Positions 34,497-46,644 of a stretch of DNA of 64,000 nt are shown here, in pieces; positions within the stretch are counted from its first letter, which is position 1, and every line of letters begins with the position of its first letter. The position numbers and the translations under genes were made by a program. Source of the DNA: Ornithodoros turicata (Eukaryota > Arthropoda > Arachnida > Ixodida > Argasidae); contig NC_088209.1 in NCBI RefSeq assembly GCF_037126465.1, positions 12,718,052 through 12,782,051 on the forward strand, written 5' to 3'. The notes below the pieces were generated by a model. It searched no databases, was not told the origin of the DNA, and saw only the letters and a list, made by a program, of their open reading frames with translations.

Positions 34497-35372
34497 GAAC
34501 GTGCGGTTAGAGATGGCTGCACACCGGGCTGCTGGCTACCCCGACACGTTGTATCGCATTTGCCGCGACTTTTACGCAGCGCTCTCCGTTCATGCAGTTA
34601 TTTGACGTGCGTGACACTACCGTTGGGGTTCCCCCCACAAGTCACGCACGACTTGAGGCAATGAAAAACTCGCAGAGCATTTCAGCTTCACTCCTCCGGA
34701 AGGCATCGAAATGCAAAAGCTAATAAAAACTGCGCTTTTCACGACGGAGAGCTCAGTACCTTGTTGTGATAGTCCCGCAACTGGTTCACAAATACACGAG
34801 CAAACACCAGTTTATCGGGAGCAAATTTATCACGGACGTTACGAACGAGTGGTGGTCCACTGGGAAGTAATCATTTTTCCTAAAGTGACAGCCAGCCTCA
34901 TACTCGGAAACTACTTCCTATCTTTTTTCCCTTGGGCGGCGTTCCATGCCGGATACAAAGCCGCCGACGATATAACGGTCATTCAAAGCTGAGGTGCCGA
35001 ACGGGAAAACGGTAGGTCGTTCGCGTAGCTGTTTATTTTGTGGCCTTATCGAGTGTGGTCCGTAAAGAGGAATTTCTGTGCGGAACAAAAACGGGTCCGA
35101 GTTGTAAACGTACAAGATTACGCGAGATACGGAACGGTGTTATATTTCCGCTTCCCATGGGGGGGCGCCACTATACGGACTAAATATCCGGGCGTAAATT
35201 AGGCTCCAATTGAGGATTAATCCAAACGGAGGATGACGTTTCGAAACCTTCATCAGGGATGGCAGTCGGGGCCTTGCACAGCAGACCTTTACAGCCTCGG
35301 TGCCTAATTAAATGAACCCTCGATTGGAGCCTAATCTCCACAATGAGTCTCACCCAACCGGATATGTTTAAT

Positions 35373-35660
35373 GGCGGATTGGCTCGGTCATTTCCCGGCA
35401 GATTTATCCTGCCGGATCCTGAGCAATGTCACGTATCGTTTTCATTGTGTCAGGAAACCTGCCGGCTACCACTTTTTTACCCGTCACAATCTGGCCCTGC
35501 AGCGCGTTGCGTAAATGTATCCGGTGTCGTCGCATCCGCACCGCAGAAGGCCCGCATTGGCTGTGACTGGCCCGCACGCCGAAGTTAAGATGGGCTAGCA
35601 GACGACGGAACCGGAACACGAGCGACCGAGACGCCCCCTAGCGGCATCCAAGGGAATGCA
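35373..35660 (+). mobile_element. Diverged third copy of the GCGAATTCGGGTGG MITE family
   Basis: Shares TCCGGTGTCGTCGCATCCGC, GCCCGCATTGGCTG, CTAGCAGACGACGGAAC and GACGCCCCCTAGCG with 509-641, in the same order; the ends are eroded. Confidence 0.65.
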
Positions 35661-35699
35661 AAATATGTTCGCCAACTGTTACAGCACATATACCATCTA

Positions 35700-36010
35700 G
35701 AAAACTTCAAATCAGGTAAAGTAGAACGAGAGGCAGGACTGAAACAAGCTGTCCGCTGTCTCCGACACTGTTCAACATGTTCCTGGACGACCTACTCAAA
35801 GAACTAGGCGACAGCAAAAAGAGTACCAAACACCACATACACATCAGGAAAACAAACAGGAACGCATATCCCAGCGCTCGCATTTGCGGATGACGTAGTA
35901 CTTATAGCGTGGACACCCGGCGACCTGCAAAGTCTGCATCGACATATGCACCAAGATCGCAGAACCTAATGGAATGCAGCTCAGCTGGGGGAAAACGCAG
36001 TGAATGAAAT
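35700..36010 (+). pseudogene. LINE reverse-transcriptase core fragment
   Basis: Translated pieces in shifted frames match the RT catalytic region: a GLKQxxPLSPTLFNMFLDDL-like stretch from about 35733, then LAFADDVVLIAW from 35878 (the FADD catalytic box). Frameshifts between them show it is dead. Confidence 0.75.
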
Positions 36011-36589
36011 TCGGGGAAACCATGTAACATAAACAACCAAAGACTATCGCTCAAGAGCTCAAACGTGACGCCCTGCAAGCGCTACAAACCGAAACCGAAT
36101 CGCCAAACCGGTCAAACCAACCTCAGGGCCAAGTTAACACCACGATCTACTAGATTATAGCGACCATGTCATAATCGGCAACCCCTATGAGAAGCCCGTT
36201 CGCACGATCCGCTAGGGGCGCTACTCATCGGCCCGCGATATCTGCATCATGATTGGACAATGAAAATTTGAATTTTGAACGTGCAGAAGCGGACGTACGA
36301 CTACCGTAGCAGACGACAGCAACAGCTCAACGAAAACGCATAGAATGATGATGATAACTTTAGAAAGAAGCATCTCCCGTGGGACATCCACCGCTTGTAC
36401 AAAAATACTAAGGTAAGCTGAAGTACAAAGTATTGCAGGAATTGCAAATGCGGCGCTGGGAATGGGTGCCTACGATGTCGTTATACAGGGTGTGTGCAGA
36501 AAAACATGACCCGCATTTTTACATGTAACTCGTTGTCTACTTACCCGAGGAACTTCCATGCAGTGGCGTGCGAAAGCTACCAAAAAAGT

Positions 36590-36917
36590 CCTGGAAGCCA
36601 TACTCAGCGTAAAAAAATAAACAGAGCGCGAAAACATAGGCTTCCATGCATTAGAATAGGGCGGTCATGACAGTGCATGGTAGTGCATGACGGTCTCAGG
36701 AGAGTTATGTGCAGGCACCGCTAGGGGCACTACCGATGAGCATCCATGTGGGACATCGTTTCAATTTCTGCATGAATTTCTGCCATTTCTGCACCGATAG
36801 CTCCCCTGGCGGTACTTGAACACAACTCTCCTGCGTCCGCCAGGTGCCCTATTCTGATGCACGGAGGTGAAGTTTTCGATGTTCTATCTATTTTTTAAGC
36901 TGAGTATGGCTTCCACG
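36590..36917. repeat. Inverted repeat next to a transposon end
   Basis: GGAAGCCATACTCAGC near 36593 pairs with GCTGAGTATGGCTTCC near 36899; ATTAGAATAGGGC with GCCCTATTCTGAT. A TATACAGGGTGTGTGCAG transposon-like end lies at 36483. This explains a signal-peptide-like open frame starting at 36867. Confidence 0.65.
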
Positions 36918-37309
36918 ATTTTTCTGCAGACTGCAAAAGGGCAGCCTGAAGAACCGAAGGCTTCAGAAACGCTGCAGACGTTCGCGCAGCACGAAGATCA
37001 TGACAGACGGTACGTGGAAAGACGGCAGAACATCGGTTCGGACATAAAACGCGAAGCAAGCGATGGAAGACAGGGAGCGGAAACGCCGAACAGCATGTTG
37101 CTGTCAACGCCAGAAATAACAGTGATAGCAGATAATAACGAACAAGAAAGAAGGACCAGGGTACCTGATAACAAGTTCCTACCCAGAAGAAATAAATTGC
37201 TTCTGCTAAATTTAATCCTCGTGCTACCAATTTTAATCCTTATGCCGTGGAATTTAATCCTAAATTCTCGGGTTAACTTTTCTTTACTCTTTTCACTAGA
37301 ATGCGACAG

Positions 37310-38410
37310 TTTGGGACTACCTGTATGATTCATGACCTGTTTTGACTATTTCCGCGTTTACAGCCATAAACTGACTCTTTTGTGACTATGCCTACTCTAT
37401 GCACTACATTGAGATGGTATGGGACTCTCCGCATGATTTATAACCCGATATGACTATTTCCTTGTTTATGGCTACAAACTTTTTGCGACAAACCTTTTTG
37501 TGACTATCACTCCTCAATGCACTATTATGTTATAGTATGAGACTACCTCCATAGTTTACGACATGTTAATGTTATGAGTAGTTCCTTGTTTACGACTATA
37601 AATTGACTTTTTATGACTTTGCCTACTCTATGCACTACTATTGGATGGTATGGGACTACCTGCGTGATTTAGGACCTGATATGACTATTTCCTTCTTTTC
37701 GGCTATAATTTGACTTTTTGTGACTATCACTGCTCAATGCACTACTATGTGATAGTATGGGACTACCTGCACGATTTATGACCTGTTTTGACTATTTGCT
37801 CGTTTACGAGTATAAATTGACGTTTCTATGAATATGCCTACTCTATGCACTACTATGGGGTGGAACTACTTGCATGATTTATGGCCAGTTATGACTATTT
37901 CCTTGTTTGTGGCTATAAATTTAATCTTTATGACTGCCATGCACTTCATGCACTACTATGGGGTAATGTCGGACTACCTGCAATGTTTATGTCCAGTTAT
38001 GACTATTTCTTCTTTTGCAGCTATAAATTGACTATCGCTGGTAAATGCACTACTATGCGATAGTATGGGAGCACCTGCATGATGGATAACCAGTGATGAC
38101 TATTTCCATGTTGTTAAGGGAAAATTTATTATGAACGTAATACATAAGCTGTACTCAACACTTGTTTACAACAATAAATTGATTTTTTATGACTATGAGT
38201 ACTATTTGAACTACTATGTGATAATTTAAGATACCTGTATGGTTTATGACCTGTTATGACTATTTCCTGGTTGGTAGCTACAAATTGATTTTTATGAATA
38301 CAACTATTCTTTGTACAACAAAGGGATATTATAAGACTAACTACATAATCTATGACCTGTTATAACAATTCCCTGGTTTACAGCTACAAATGATCTTTCT
38401 GTGACTACGA
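37310..38410 (+). repeat. Tandem array, unit about 110-120 bp, left arm
   Basis: Repeated block: GGGACTACCTGCATGATTTA, TGACCTGTTATGACTATTTC, TTGTTTACGGCTATAAATTG, TGCACTACTATGGGATAGTA, roughly nine to ten units with drift. Confidence 0.85.
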
Positions 38411-38424
38411 CTACAATGTGCACT

Positions 38425-39405
38425 ACAATGGAATACAACAACATCAACAACTTTATTTTAAGATGATGAATTCAGCATCCGCCTCAGCATTCGTCATACC
38501 ATCCGAAGGCGTAGTGCAAGGACGACGCCTTTCACATCCAACCTCCTCAACAGCTGCGGAACTCTATGTCATCCTTTTCTTTCTACAACACATCGCTGAT
38601 TCTACCCTGCGGAAATGGGCAGTTTTCACAGACTCCAAATCTGCACTTCAAGCTATTGAAAATTCCGGCATACGAGGCCCACCCGCACCCCTAGTCACAG
38701 ATGTGTTAATGGCTTACCACACTGTCTACGTAGCAGGCCACAGGCTAGTTCTCCAGTGGGTTCCAGCCCATTGTGGTGTCGTGGGGAACGAGCAGGCCGA
38801 CAGCGCCGCAGAAGCAGCACTCTCGTATCGGAAACGGACCAGTATTGTGCTGCTGAGAGGAGACCCGTGACGCCTCGTGACACCCCTGGCTTCCCGCCAA
38901 TGGACAACCGACATTCTTCCCCCCTCTATGTTGAACAGAGTTGATCCCACGCTCGCTTTCCGCATGCCACGAAACACCTCTCGTCAAGATGCTGCATTAA
39001 TCCACCGACTGCGACTCGATGTGGCCTTTACAGCTCAGTGGCGTTACCGCTTGAGACAAGCTGACTCTCCCAGCTGCTGCCACTGCGGTGCTCTGGAGGA
39101 TCTGGAGCACATTCTTCTTCGTTGCCCTCACTACTAACCTTCCCGAACAGCACTCTCCGAGTCTCTTAGTCAGCTGGACTCTCGCCCATTGTCCCTATCG
39201 AATTTGCTTGATCCCTGGCCCAATCCAGCCCAGCAACGATATGCGCTCAAAGCTCTGTTGACATTTCTGGATACCATCGGACTTCGATCGTTATTGTGAA
39301 GGGGCTCATTATTTTATTCCCCACCTCCCCACCAGCAATGGGGTAGAGTATCCCCTCTGGCGATGAACCTCCCCACTCTCCATTTCAAAATAAAGTTGTT
39401 GTTGT
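38425..39405 (+). pseudogene. LINE 3' end: RNase H domain and C-terminal Cys motif
   Basis: RNase H landmarks: TAAELYVI, FTDSKSALQAIE, LQWVPAHCGVVGNEQADSAA. After a frameshift near 38870 a second piece ends in CCHCGALEDLEHILLRCPHY, the C-terminal motif of I-clade LINE proteins. Ends in a GTTGTTGTTGTT tail (39391). 5' truncated, non-functional. Confidence 0.88.
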
Positions 39406-39409
39406 TGTC

Positions 39410-39680
39410 ATAATAGGTCATAAATTATGCAGGTAGTCCCACAGCGTCCCATATAGTACTGCATAGAGCAGGCGTAGTCATAAAAAGACAATTTATGGCC
39501 GTAAACAAAGAAATACTCATAACAGGCCATAAATTATGCAGGTATAGTCCCATACTATCACATAGTAGTGCATGGAGCAGTGATAGTCACAAAAAGTCTG
39601 TATAGGGCTGTAAACGAGGAAATAGTCAAAACATGTCATAAATCATACAGGTAGTCCACACTGTCGCATTGTAGTGAAAA
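39410..39680 (-). repeat. Tandem array, right arm, inverted relative to the left
   Basis: About two and a half units of the same 110-120 bp block in reverse orientation (CATAAATTATGCAGGTAGTC, AGTGCATGGAGCA). Confidence 0.85.
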
Positions 39681-40093
39681 GACTAATGAAAAGAGAGCCC
39701 GAGAATTTAGGATTAAATTCGACGGTACAAGGATTAAAATTCGTAGCACGAGGATTAAATTTAACATAAGAATGATTAAATCCCACGGTATAAGGATTAA
39801 AAGTGGCGTCATGAGGATTAAATTCCACGGTATAAGGATTAAATACGACGGGAAAACCTCTAGTAGGTCGTGGTCGACATGCCGCCATGACACTGCGGAG
39901 CCGCAGCCAAGCCAAGCCAGCAGCTAAGAGTAGTCGTCAAGTAAGTCGAGTGACTACAAGTGGTCCGGTTCCCACTTCTGGACACCGTGACGACAACATT
40001 CATTTTATCATTTTATCGTTATTACAAACTCCGTACTCTATCTTGTTACGGAAAGTTGGTTCAGTTCGTTACGTTAGTAACCCCAAATTAAAA

Positions 40094-40111
40094 CACACAC
40101 ACACACACACG
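40094..40111. repeat. CA microsatellite
   Basis: Nine CA units. Confidence 0.9.
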
Positions 40112-40203
40112 ACTGCGTCTCGGTAGGGCTCTACGAAATCGATACGATAAAGCAAGATATCAAATCCAAGCTTAGCAATGTGAGGTCACCCGCTTCAGAG
40201 GTA

Positions 40204-40418
40204 CAGGGTGGGACAAAAGTTGACGGAACACGGTACAGACGTATTTCTTCATCGGAGCGGTCTCCTACTAGCTAACAGGAAGATATTAAATAAGAAACGG
40301 GCGACCGGCTGTTCTGTCTGTCTATGAGTACGTGTGCCGGCTCCTCTTCGCTGCTAGTGTGTCACTCCAATGAAGAAATGCGACGCCCAGGAGTTCCGCA
40401 AACTTTTGTCCCAAGCTG
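40204..40418. mobile_element. Short Tc1/mariner-like MITE
   Basis: Ends CAGGGTGGGACAAAAGTTGA / CAAACTTTTGTCCCAAGCTG (inverted), flanked by TA on each side. Confidence 0.8.
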
Positions 40419-40426
40419 TACAAGGC

Positions 40427-42600
40427 GACTGGCTTATCGTGATTTCGGAATCGGTATGATGATTCACCTTCCGATGTCACACCTTCTTGCTATGGAAACT
40501 TTCCATGGGAAGAAGGATTTCACCCTCGTTTTACCTTTCCCGAATGTACCACCAAGTATACGAGTTTAGGGGAGTGAACCCCCGAACACCTCCCCACCCC
40601 CACCCGTTAAGTCTACGCTACCGACTCTCAAAACCTCTGAATGGATATGTCGGCTGACATTCGTCGTACGGCACGTCAAATTAGCCCCATTAAAAAAAAA
40701 AAAAAAGAGGAAAGAAAGGAAAGAGACATGAGTACGCCGTCAGGTAGGGAGAAAACGAACCAATAATTGAGCCTCTGTATGCACAATAAGGGGATAAGTC
40801 GAAAAATCCCAAACCGAGAAAACTGCGAGTGAATATTTGGTTAAGTAATCGCAGATAAGTTTCCACGAATAACTAAAAATGCAAAATGTGTAACACATAT
40901 GCATGTGTCTACTGTACCTGCATGTCCCATTCACATCATTTCTGTGTGTGTGATTTAGCAGAAATTGAACAACATCCAGGAGCATGACATATCCCCTTTT
41001 TCTATATAACAACGCACGCGCAGGGTTTTCCTGCAGGAAAAAAAAAAACAGTTTTCACGGGTCGGACTTTCATGTTGACGGCAGGATGGCCGAAGTTACC
41101 TTTGTGCAGTGGAGCAGCCTAGGTCGTGATTATCGTGTTGCTAAACGAGCAAAATAACGTTCTGCATGGCCAGCAAAATATGACTGATTAGCACAGTGCG
41201 CACGTTTTTCCGATTACAACGCTCAGTAGCACTGCTGACACGGTCACGTGAGGTAGGAAGAACATGTGTTTCGAGTCGGAGTTCATTTCCACGTCGTAGC
41301 AAAATTTAAGCTACACCATTTGTAACAATGTGTAGAAAAGGGGCCTGATCTGGCGGTCCATCCCATTGACACACATGCATTTCCCGTTTCTTACGCTCCT
41401 GTAGCGAGTCAATAAATTGCAGTATGGTCCTAAATCTTATTTAGCAGGTACATACTGGTATGTAGATGTCATTGCAACAAAAACACTAAAAAGGGGATTC
41501 ATTCGACTTATCCCCTTATCGCATACAGAGGTTCAATTGCTCTTCCCTGGCGCGGAAACGTCCTCTTCCGCCTCTTTGCACTCCTCCGAGGCACGTAAGT
41601 TCAGGGAACCCATGATGCATGCTTTTATGACTCATATAGCTACATCAGCATATTTTCCCCAAAGTTCCGATAGAGAAAGAGAGAAAATTGCGAAAGGAAG
41701 GAAGAGCGGCACACCCAGGGGCTAGCTATACACGCAGTGCCGAACACGGCGTTGCACCAAAAATCCCCAATCGATATCCTCACATATAATGATATAACGA
41801 AGTTTGGTGGCCCCCGGGTCATTTGGAGCTGAAGCACGGCCTGCTCCACTTGCTCTATTCGCCTACTCGTGGCAGCGGAGAAGCCGCTTCCCAAAAAATA
41901 TCTCCTTTTCGAGCGCGGCTGACTTTGCTTTCGTCTCAAAGAAGAATAAAGATGAGCCTATTTCAATTTTCATGGCGGGACGCAGCGCTTTTCAGCGTCG
42001 CCACAGTAGCTTTTTCCTCCCTCTCGCAAAACACAAAAGGATACAACAACGTCTTCGAGAGGAGCGGTTGGAAAAGAGAAAAAGAAAAGAACGGAGCGTT
42101 GAAGGATATGCTTTGGTTGTGAAGGTCGAAAGCGGTATGCGTGCGGATCAAAGGAACAATAGCTGCATTCGCGCACAAGCTTGCAGTTCTTATGTCAGCA
42201 GCATGATTATTTCCAATGGCAGGCGTCGTAGTCGAGAGAGACATCTCTTCGGAGACTCCTAATCATCGCACTGATGCACGGCGAAGGAAGAAAATTATTT
42301 CCGCGCTGTGGAGAGCGAGGACAACATTTTTTTTTTCCTTTATAATTTTCAGCGAATCGGGCAACGCCATCCAGATACACAAGTCCCACGTAATGCCTCC
42401 TCTCACGCCATCGCACGTAGACATCCAAAGTCAGGATGTCAGCCAATCGCTGAGGACGATTTCAAAAGCGAGTGCTCCCAGTGGCAGTCCCTGCAGCCAA
42501 TAGAGGGCTGGTGCCCATAGTTACGGCCACCGGGAGCACGGTCGTGAATGGCAAACCGCTTCTCTTCATACTGTAGAAACTGTGTACATTTCTGAAAGCT
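40427..42600. other. Gene-free stretch
   Basis: Overlapping open frames around 41804-42262 on both strands (for example MAGRSAFQRRHSSFFLPLAK) have no recognised family; poly-A at 40691. No other structure seen. Confidence 0.4.
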
Positions 42601-42625
42601 TGTAACTTGCGCGCTTCAGGTACGT

Positions 42626-42920
42626 AATAAACCTCTACCCGAGAAACGTCATCATGACGTTGGTAGACACACCGAAACCAAAACAGATCGGAAGGGGAGA
42701 GCTGGGTTCCACAAATGGGCAATTGTTCGCTGCCTCCCATTGAAAGAAAACTAGGACCGAAAGTCACGTCCTTTTCAGAGACCATCTTAATCCCCTCGAG
42801 ACCGTGGCTTTCGGGCGCGACCTTGTTCGCCACTAGCATTGAACGTAGTTCAACTCTGCCAAACTCGTGGCGCTGTCGAACATTATGACGTCATTTGTTT
42901 ACAAACAGGTAGAGGTCTAT
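42626..42920 (+). mobile_element. CRE-bearing MITE copy 2
   Basis: AATAAACCTCTACCCGAG at the left, GGTAGAGGTCTAT at the right; TGACGTCA at 42886-42893. Very similar to 23054-23342. Confidence 0.82.
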
Positions 42921-42929
42921 AGCTCTGCT

Positions 42930-45300
42930 GCTACTACATCGTGCTTTTTTTTTTTTTTCAGCAATCGAATTTCAAAGATTGCTGCGCGAAGCAAAACTTG
43001 CGGAGTCCAAAACGCGCCGCCAACCCTGAGGCGACTCGCGCGCGACCCATTGAAAACACAGGCAACTTAGCGAGCCATCGGTGGGCCGGCTGCAGTGTGT
43101 CTCTTTCGTCGTCGAAGGTGGACGGTTAGTGCATCCCAGAACACTTGAACGTAAACATGTCCCACATGGCCGACGGCTCTAAACATCTAACAGGGAGAGA
43201 GACAACGTAAACCAGATATCCGCAGAAATCGCGTGGATGCGAAGTTTTGTACACAGCGCCGACACGGGGCAACTTTCGCAGCTTTCCTCTTCTGCTCACT
43301 CTACACCCGACGGTACTGTTGGTCATTTATTTATTTATTTTCTCGCTTATTTATTCTTGTTTTTTTGTGTGTGTGTTTTTTTCTAGCGCCCACCAACGGA
43401 GGGAGGCGAAGTAGCAGTAATGGCGGAGGAGCAGACGACACAAGAGATAGAGAAAGGCCAACAGATGACGCACACATGTTTCTCACAGGTTACAGCCGCT
43501 GTCAATAGTTTAAACCGAACTTCGAGAGAGTTGTTGTTCCTCTTCAAAACAGGTCTAATGGTAATTACTAAATGCCTCAAATGCGTTACGTATGCAGTAT
43601 TCCAATAGGGTTTATTCACATGACGTCATCCGCAGGAGACCGCCACTGTCGCTTGCAGGCATATGTGCTGCATCGGCCGCTATATTGTAGGTCCCATCCA
43701 AGCCACTACCCATATCGTACTCACCGTATATGTGGTGTTTCAAAGTTATTGTGCTGCGTGATTTGTAGCATATCCAAACAATTTCCATGTTTTCGACGTT
43801 AATAGTCATCCAAAAAGCATATGACAGCGAACGAATGCGGGAACATAACTTCGAGGGACCTATACAGTATGGCGGCGAGGTGACGTCAGTGAATAAACCC
43901 TATATTACCTATGTATCACGTTTTATCTGCCAGCCAATCCGGGGCCAGCTCCCACTTTGCCCTCGGCGAACGTCGAGGGTCGCCGCCTTTCAGTTTCTAG
44001 AAGAGTTCAAAATTAATTAGTACGAAGACTATGAAAAAGCTGAGAAGTCATGACTTGTGTATGCAACCATCACACGGCAAAGTTCTACGCGATGGCGTCT
44101 TAAAACATGGTGGTTATATTTTACTTTACAGTCCCTTTAATCATCACGTCACGTCTTCCAGGTGGTATTCGCTGAAGCCCCCCTCCCCAAAAAAAAGATC
44201 CTCCTCCCTCTCTACGCTGCTGCGACGAAGGCTCACTTTCTCTAGGCAGAGGGTGCTAGGTTGGCCCTGCGCCGTTTTTCATTTCGGGAGCCGCTAAGCG
44301 AAAAAAAATTGATAAAACGTAACATAGTGTCTTTCGTCCCCAGGGTATAATACGACGCCGCCCCGGGCAATTTTGGCGCTGCGGTCGCTTCTTGTCTGGA
44401 CGTAATGTGCTCCAACCTCTCCGACAGATGCTATACGCTGTGCAAGTGCGTCTTTGCGCATGAGAGGAGGCAGTGAGAGGGAAGAGGGAGGGCGCCGCCT
44501 TAGCCAATGGGGCTTCCCGAGTGGAGTAACCGGGAGAGGAGATATGCGCAGAACGCTCGGTTACTTGCAGAGCGTATTGCAGAACAAACACAAAAGGCAG
44601 TAAATTTCGCACCGAACAGAGCTGTACGACTACTCGGGACGTACCGCTACCCGAAAGTGGTCCGTTCGAGTAGACGTCCCATGTGGGGAGCTATTTATTC
44701 TTCAAGCGAACACTATACATCACCATCTTGTTGCTCTCGTGGTTTGAAGTTTCTGGCGCAAGGATATCGAAGATCATGCTGCACCGTACGATGTTACGCA
44801 GACGTATCTTCGTCACGGTAATGCCCAGTGGTTTACTCAATATGTTCACCCATATTGTCCGGTAATAAGACTCCTCATATGTTATTGAGAATGACATACA
44901 TGACATAGTGACAATGACATATTACAGACAATGTTCTTTCTGACGCTCAGTCGACCTAGGCATCAAGAACGATGCCTAGGTAATCCAGTCACTTGTTTGT
45001 AAGTCCGTACTAGCAGGCTTCTAGCGTGTCACTCTGTGACAGGAATGTGCCGGGGGGTCTTCCGTAAACTTTTGTCCAGCACTGTACCAAGCGACAGAGC
45101 TTTCGAAAAATACCAGGCAAGGGAGTTGCCAATAGTCGTCTCCTGGAGAGGGGATCACCCAGCCCCTAAGGAATTCCAAGGGTGCTCCAGGCTGGTGACT
45201 CTACTCCAGGCGGGGGAGTCGCAAATATTCCTCTGTCCTGCAGGACTTCGGGGCACCATTCATGCGTGCTCTCGTGGTTTCTTGGGAAGAAATTTCTGAC
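42930..45300. other. Gene-free stretch
   Basis: Contains one AGCAGACGAC word (43430), T-rich runs, and a Tc1-like end (CCGTAAACTTTTGTCCAGCA, about 45064) with no partner seen. No conserved coding sequence. Confidence 0.4.
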
Positions 45301-45961
45301 AAGATTTGTCGTAGGGTGACCATGCGTGGGCTGTGCACCACGACCATCTCTATAATACACGACCATAACCTTCGTACCTATCCCCAGCGCCGCTTATTTA
45401 GTTTCGCCCAACGGCCCCAGGTAGGTGCACCCTCTGAAATGGTGCAGATGCTCAGAGAACCTGCGGTAATACACAAACAAGTACGCACGAAGAATTAATC
45501 ACAAGGACCACTGATGTTGCACACAGCTGAGCTACAACAAGCGCTCTTCTGGTACGGCAAGTGGCGCCCCCGCTCCTCGAGCCGCGGACGGAAGTCCCAT
45601 AAACGAACGGGCGAGTGTTATAGTCGTCTATTATAGAGATGGTCGTGCATGCCACGCACACACTTCCGTCAAAACCCGGTGTGTGCCCGCATATGGTCGC
45701 AGAGTCACGTTCTTCACCGTGCAACCTGCCAGCTTTGGAAGTTTTTGAGTCCGGAATCGTTTTGGAAGACGCGGGAAGACATTGCACATCCGGGCTGTAT
45801 TGTACAACCATCTGTAACTCCAATTCTTATCGTGACAAAAAGAAAAAAAAGATAAGGAGGTTAACGGAGCAAATTTCGGAATTGCATTCGTAGACTATGA
45901 TCAATAAAGTTGAAATGAAAACTAAACGGGACGCATGTCATAAAAGGATACGCATCCACGG

Positions 45962-46644
45962 CAGTGATTTCGCCAGAAATTCACGGCTGGGGGGGGGGGG
46001 GGGGAGGGGAGGGGTGCCGAGCTTTCAAGGGGGGGGGGGGGCTTGGTGAAGGTTCCACTTGCGGAATTTTTCCTTAGACACGCAAATAATCGTGGCACAA
46101 TGCTGACATATCTGCACAGCTTTTCCGTTTTATTTGTACATGTTATTACGTTAGAACACAGTACATTAGAATACAGATTCATTATGAACGGCATTTCAAC
46201 ATTAAGATGCATAATCACGCGACCGACAATGAAAAAAGACTAGCGCCTTGTCTCACGAAGTTCAATGAATACCTAGCAACCACCGGTGAAAACCTTAGAC
46301 GAAAAAGCAGAGTACCTCGCTTAATTGAGTTGGACACATAATGGTTCTTGATGATCCACATTGAGTTTGCGTGCCCGCACGCATTTTTGCTCGTATATGC
46401 GCGCAATATATGCATCGAACAGTTACTTTCAAATGATTTTGGACAAATGCATGGTACGATCATCTGCATGACTGTGGTCCTACAGCCGAAGTTTGACAGT
46501 ACAGGATGTAATTCGCTGCGCCGGACTCACTACCAGAACGTGTTGGTAGCCAGCTGGTTGGGGTCACCTGAGAAATTTCAGGGGGGGTGTTGCAAAAATG
46601 CAGGGAGGGTGTACACCCCCCTTGGGGGGGTAGGGAAATCCCTG
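45962..46644. mobile_element. hAT element inserted in one arm of the inverted repeat
   Basis: Ends CAGTGATTTCGCC / GGGAAATCCCTG, exact 8-bp target duplication ATCCACGG (45954-45961 and 46645-46652). The uninterrupted target is visible in the other arm near 47882. Contains poly-G runs. Confidence 0.93.

Larger units (their letters stand above)
37196..39855. mobile_element. Large fold-back element with TTTAATCCT ends, interrupted by a LINE
   Basis: Both ends carry TTTAATCCT units every 15-25 bp followed by AATTCTCGGG and TTTTCACTA.AATGCGACAG in inverted orientation. Inside each arm is a tandem array (next two entries). The 3' end of a LINE sits between the arms. Confidence 0.82.

Noticed and set aside
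36867..37328. 153-codon frame starting with a signal-peptide-like stretch (MFYLFFKLSMASTIF)
   Set aside because: The hydrophobic start is one arm of an inverted repeat and the 3' part runs into the TTTAATCCT end of a fold-back element, so the frame is assembled from repeats.
41804..42262. Overlapping frames of 99-152 codons with a basic segment (QQRLREERLEKRKRKERS)
   Set aside because: Low-complexity basic run and several open frames on both strands at once; no recognised domain.
45639..45893. Frame with Cys/His spacing reminiscent of a THAP domain in the arms of the large inverted repeat
   Set aside because: The spacing does not fit the THAP C2CH pattern and the THAP motif residues are missing; the two arms keep different frames open.
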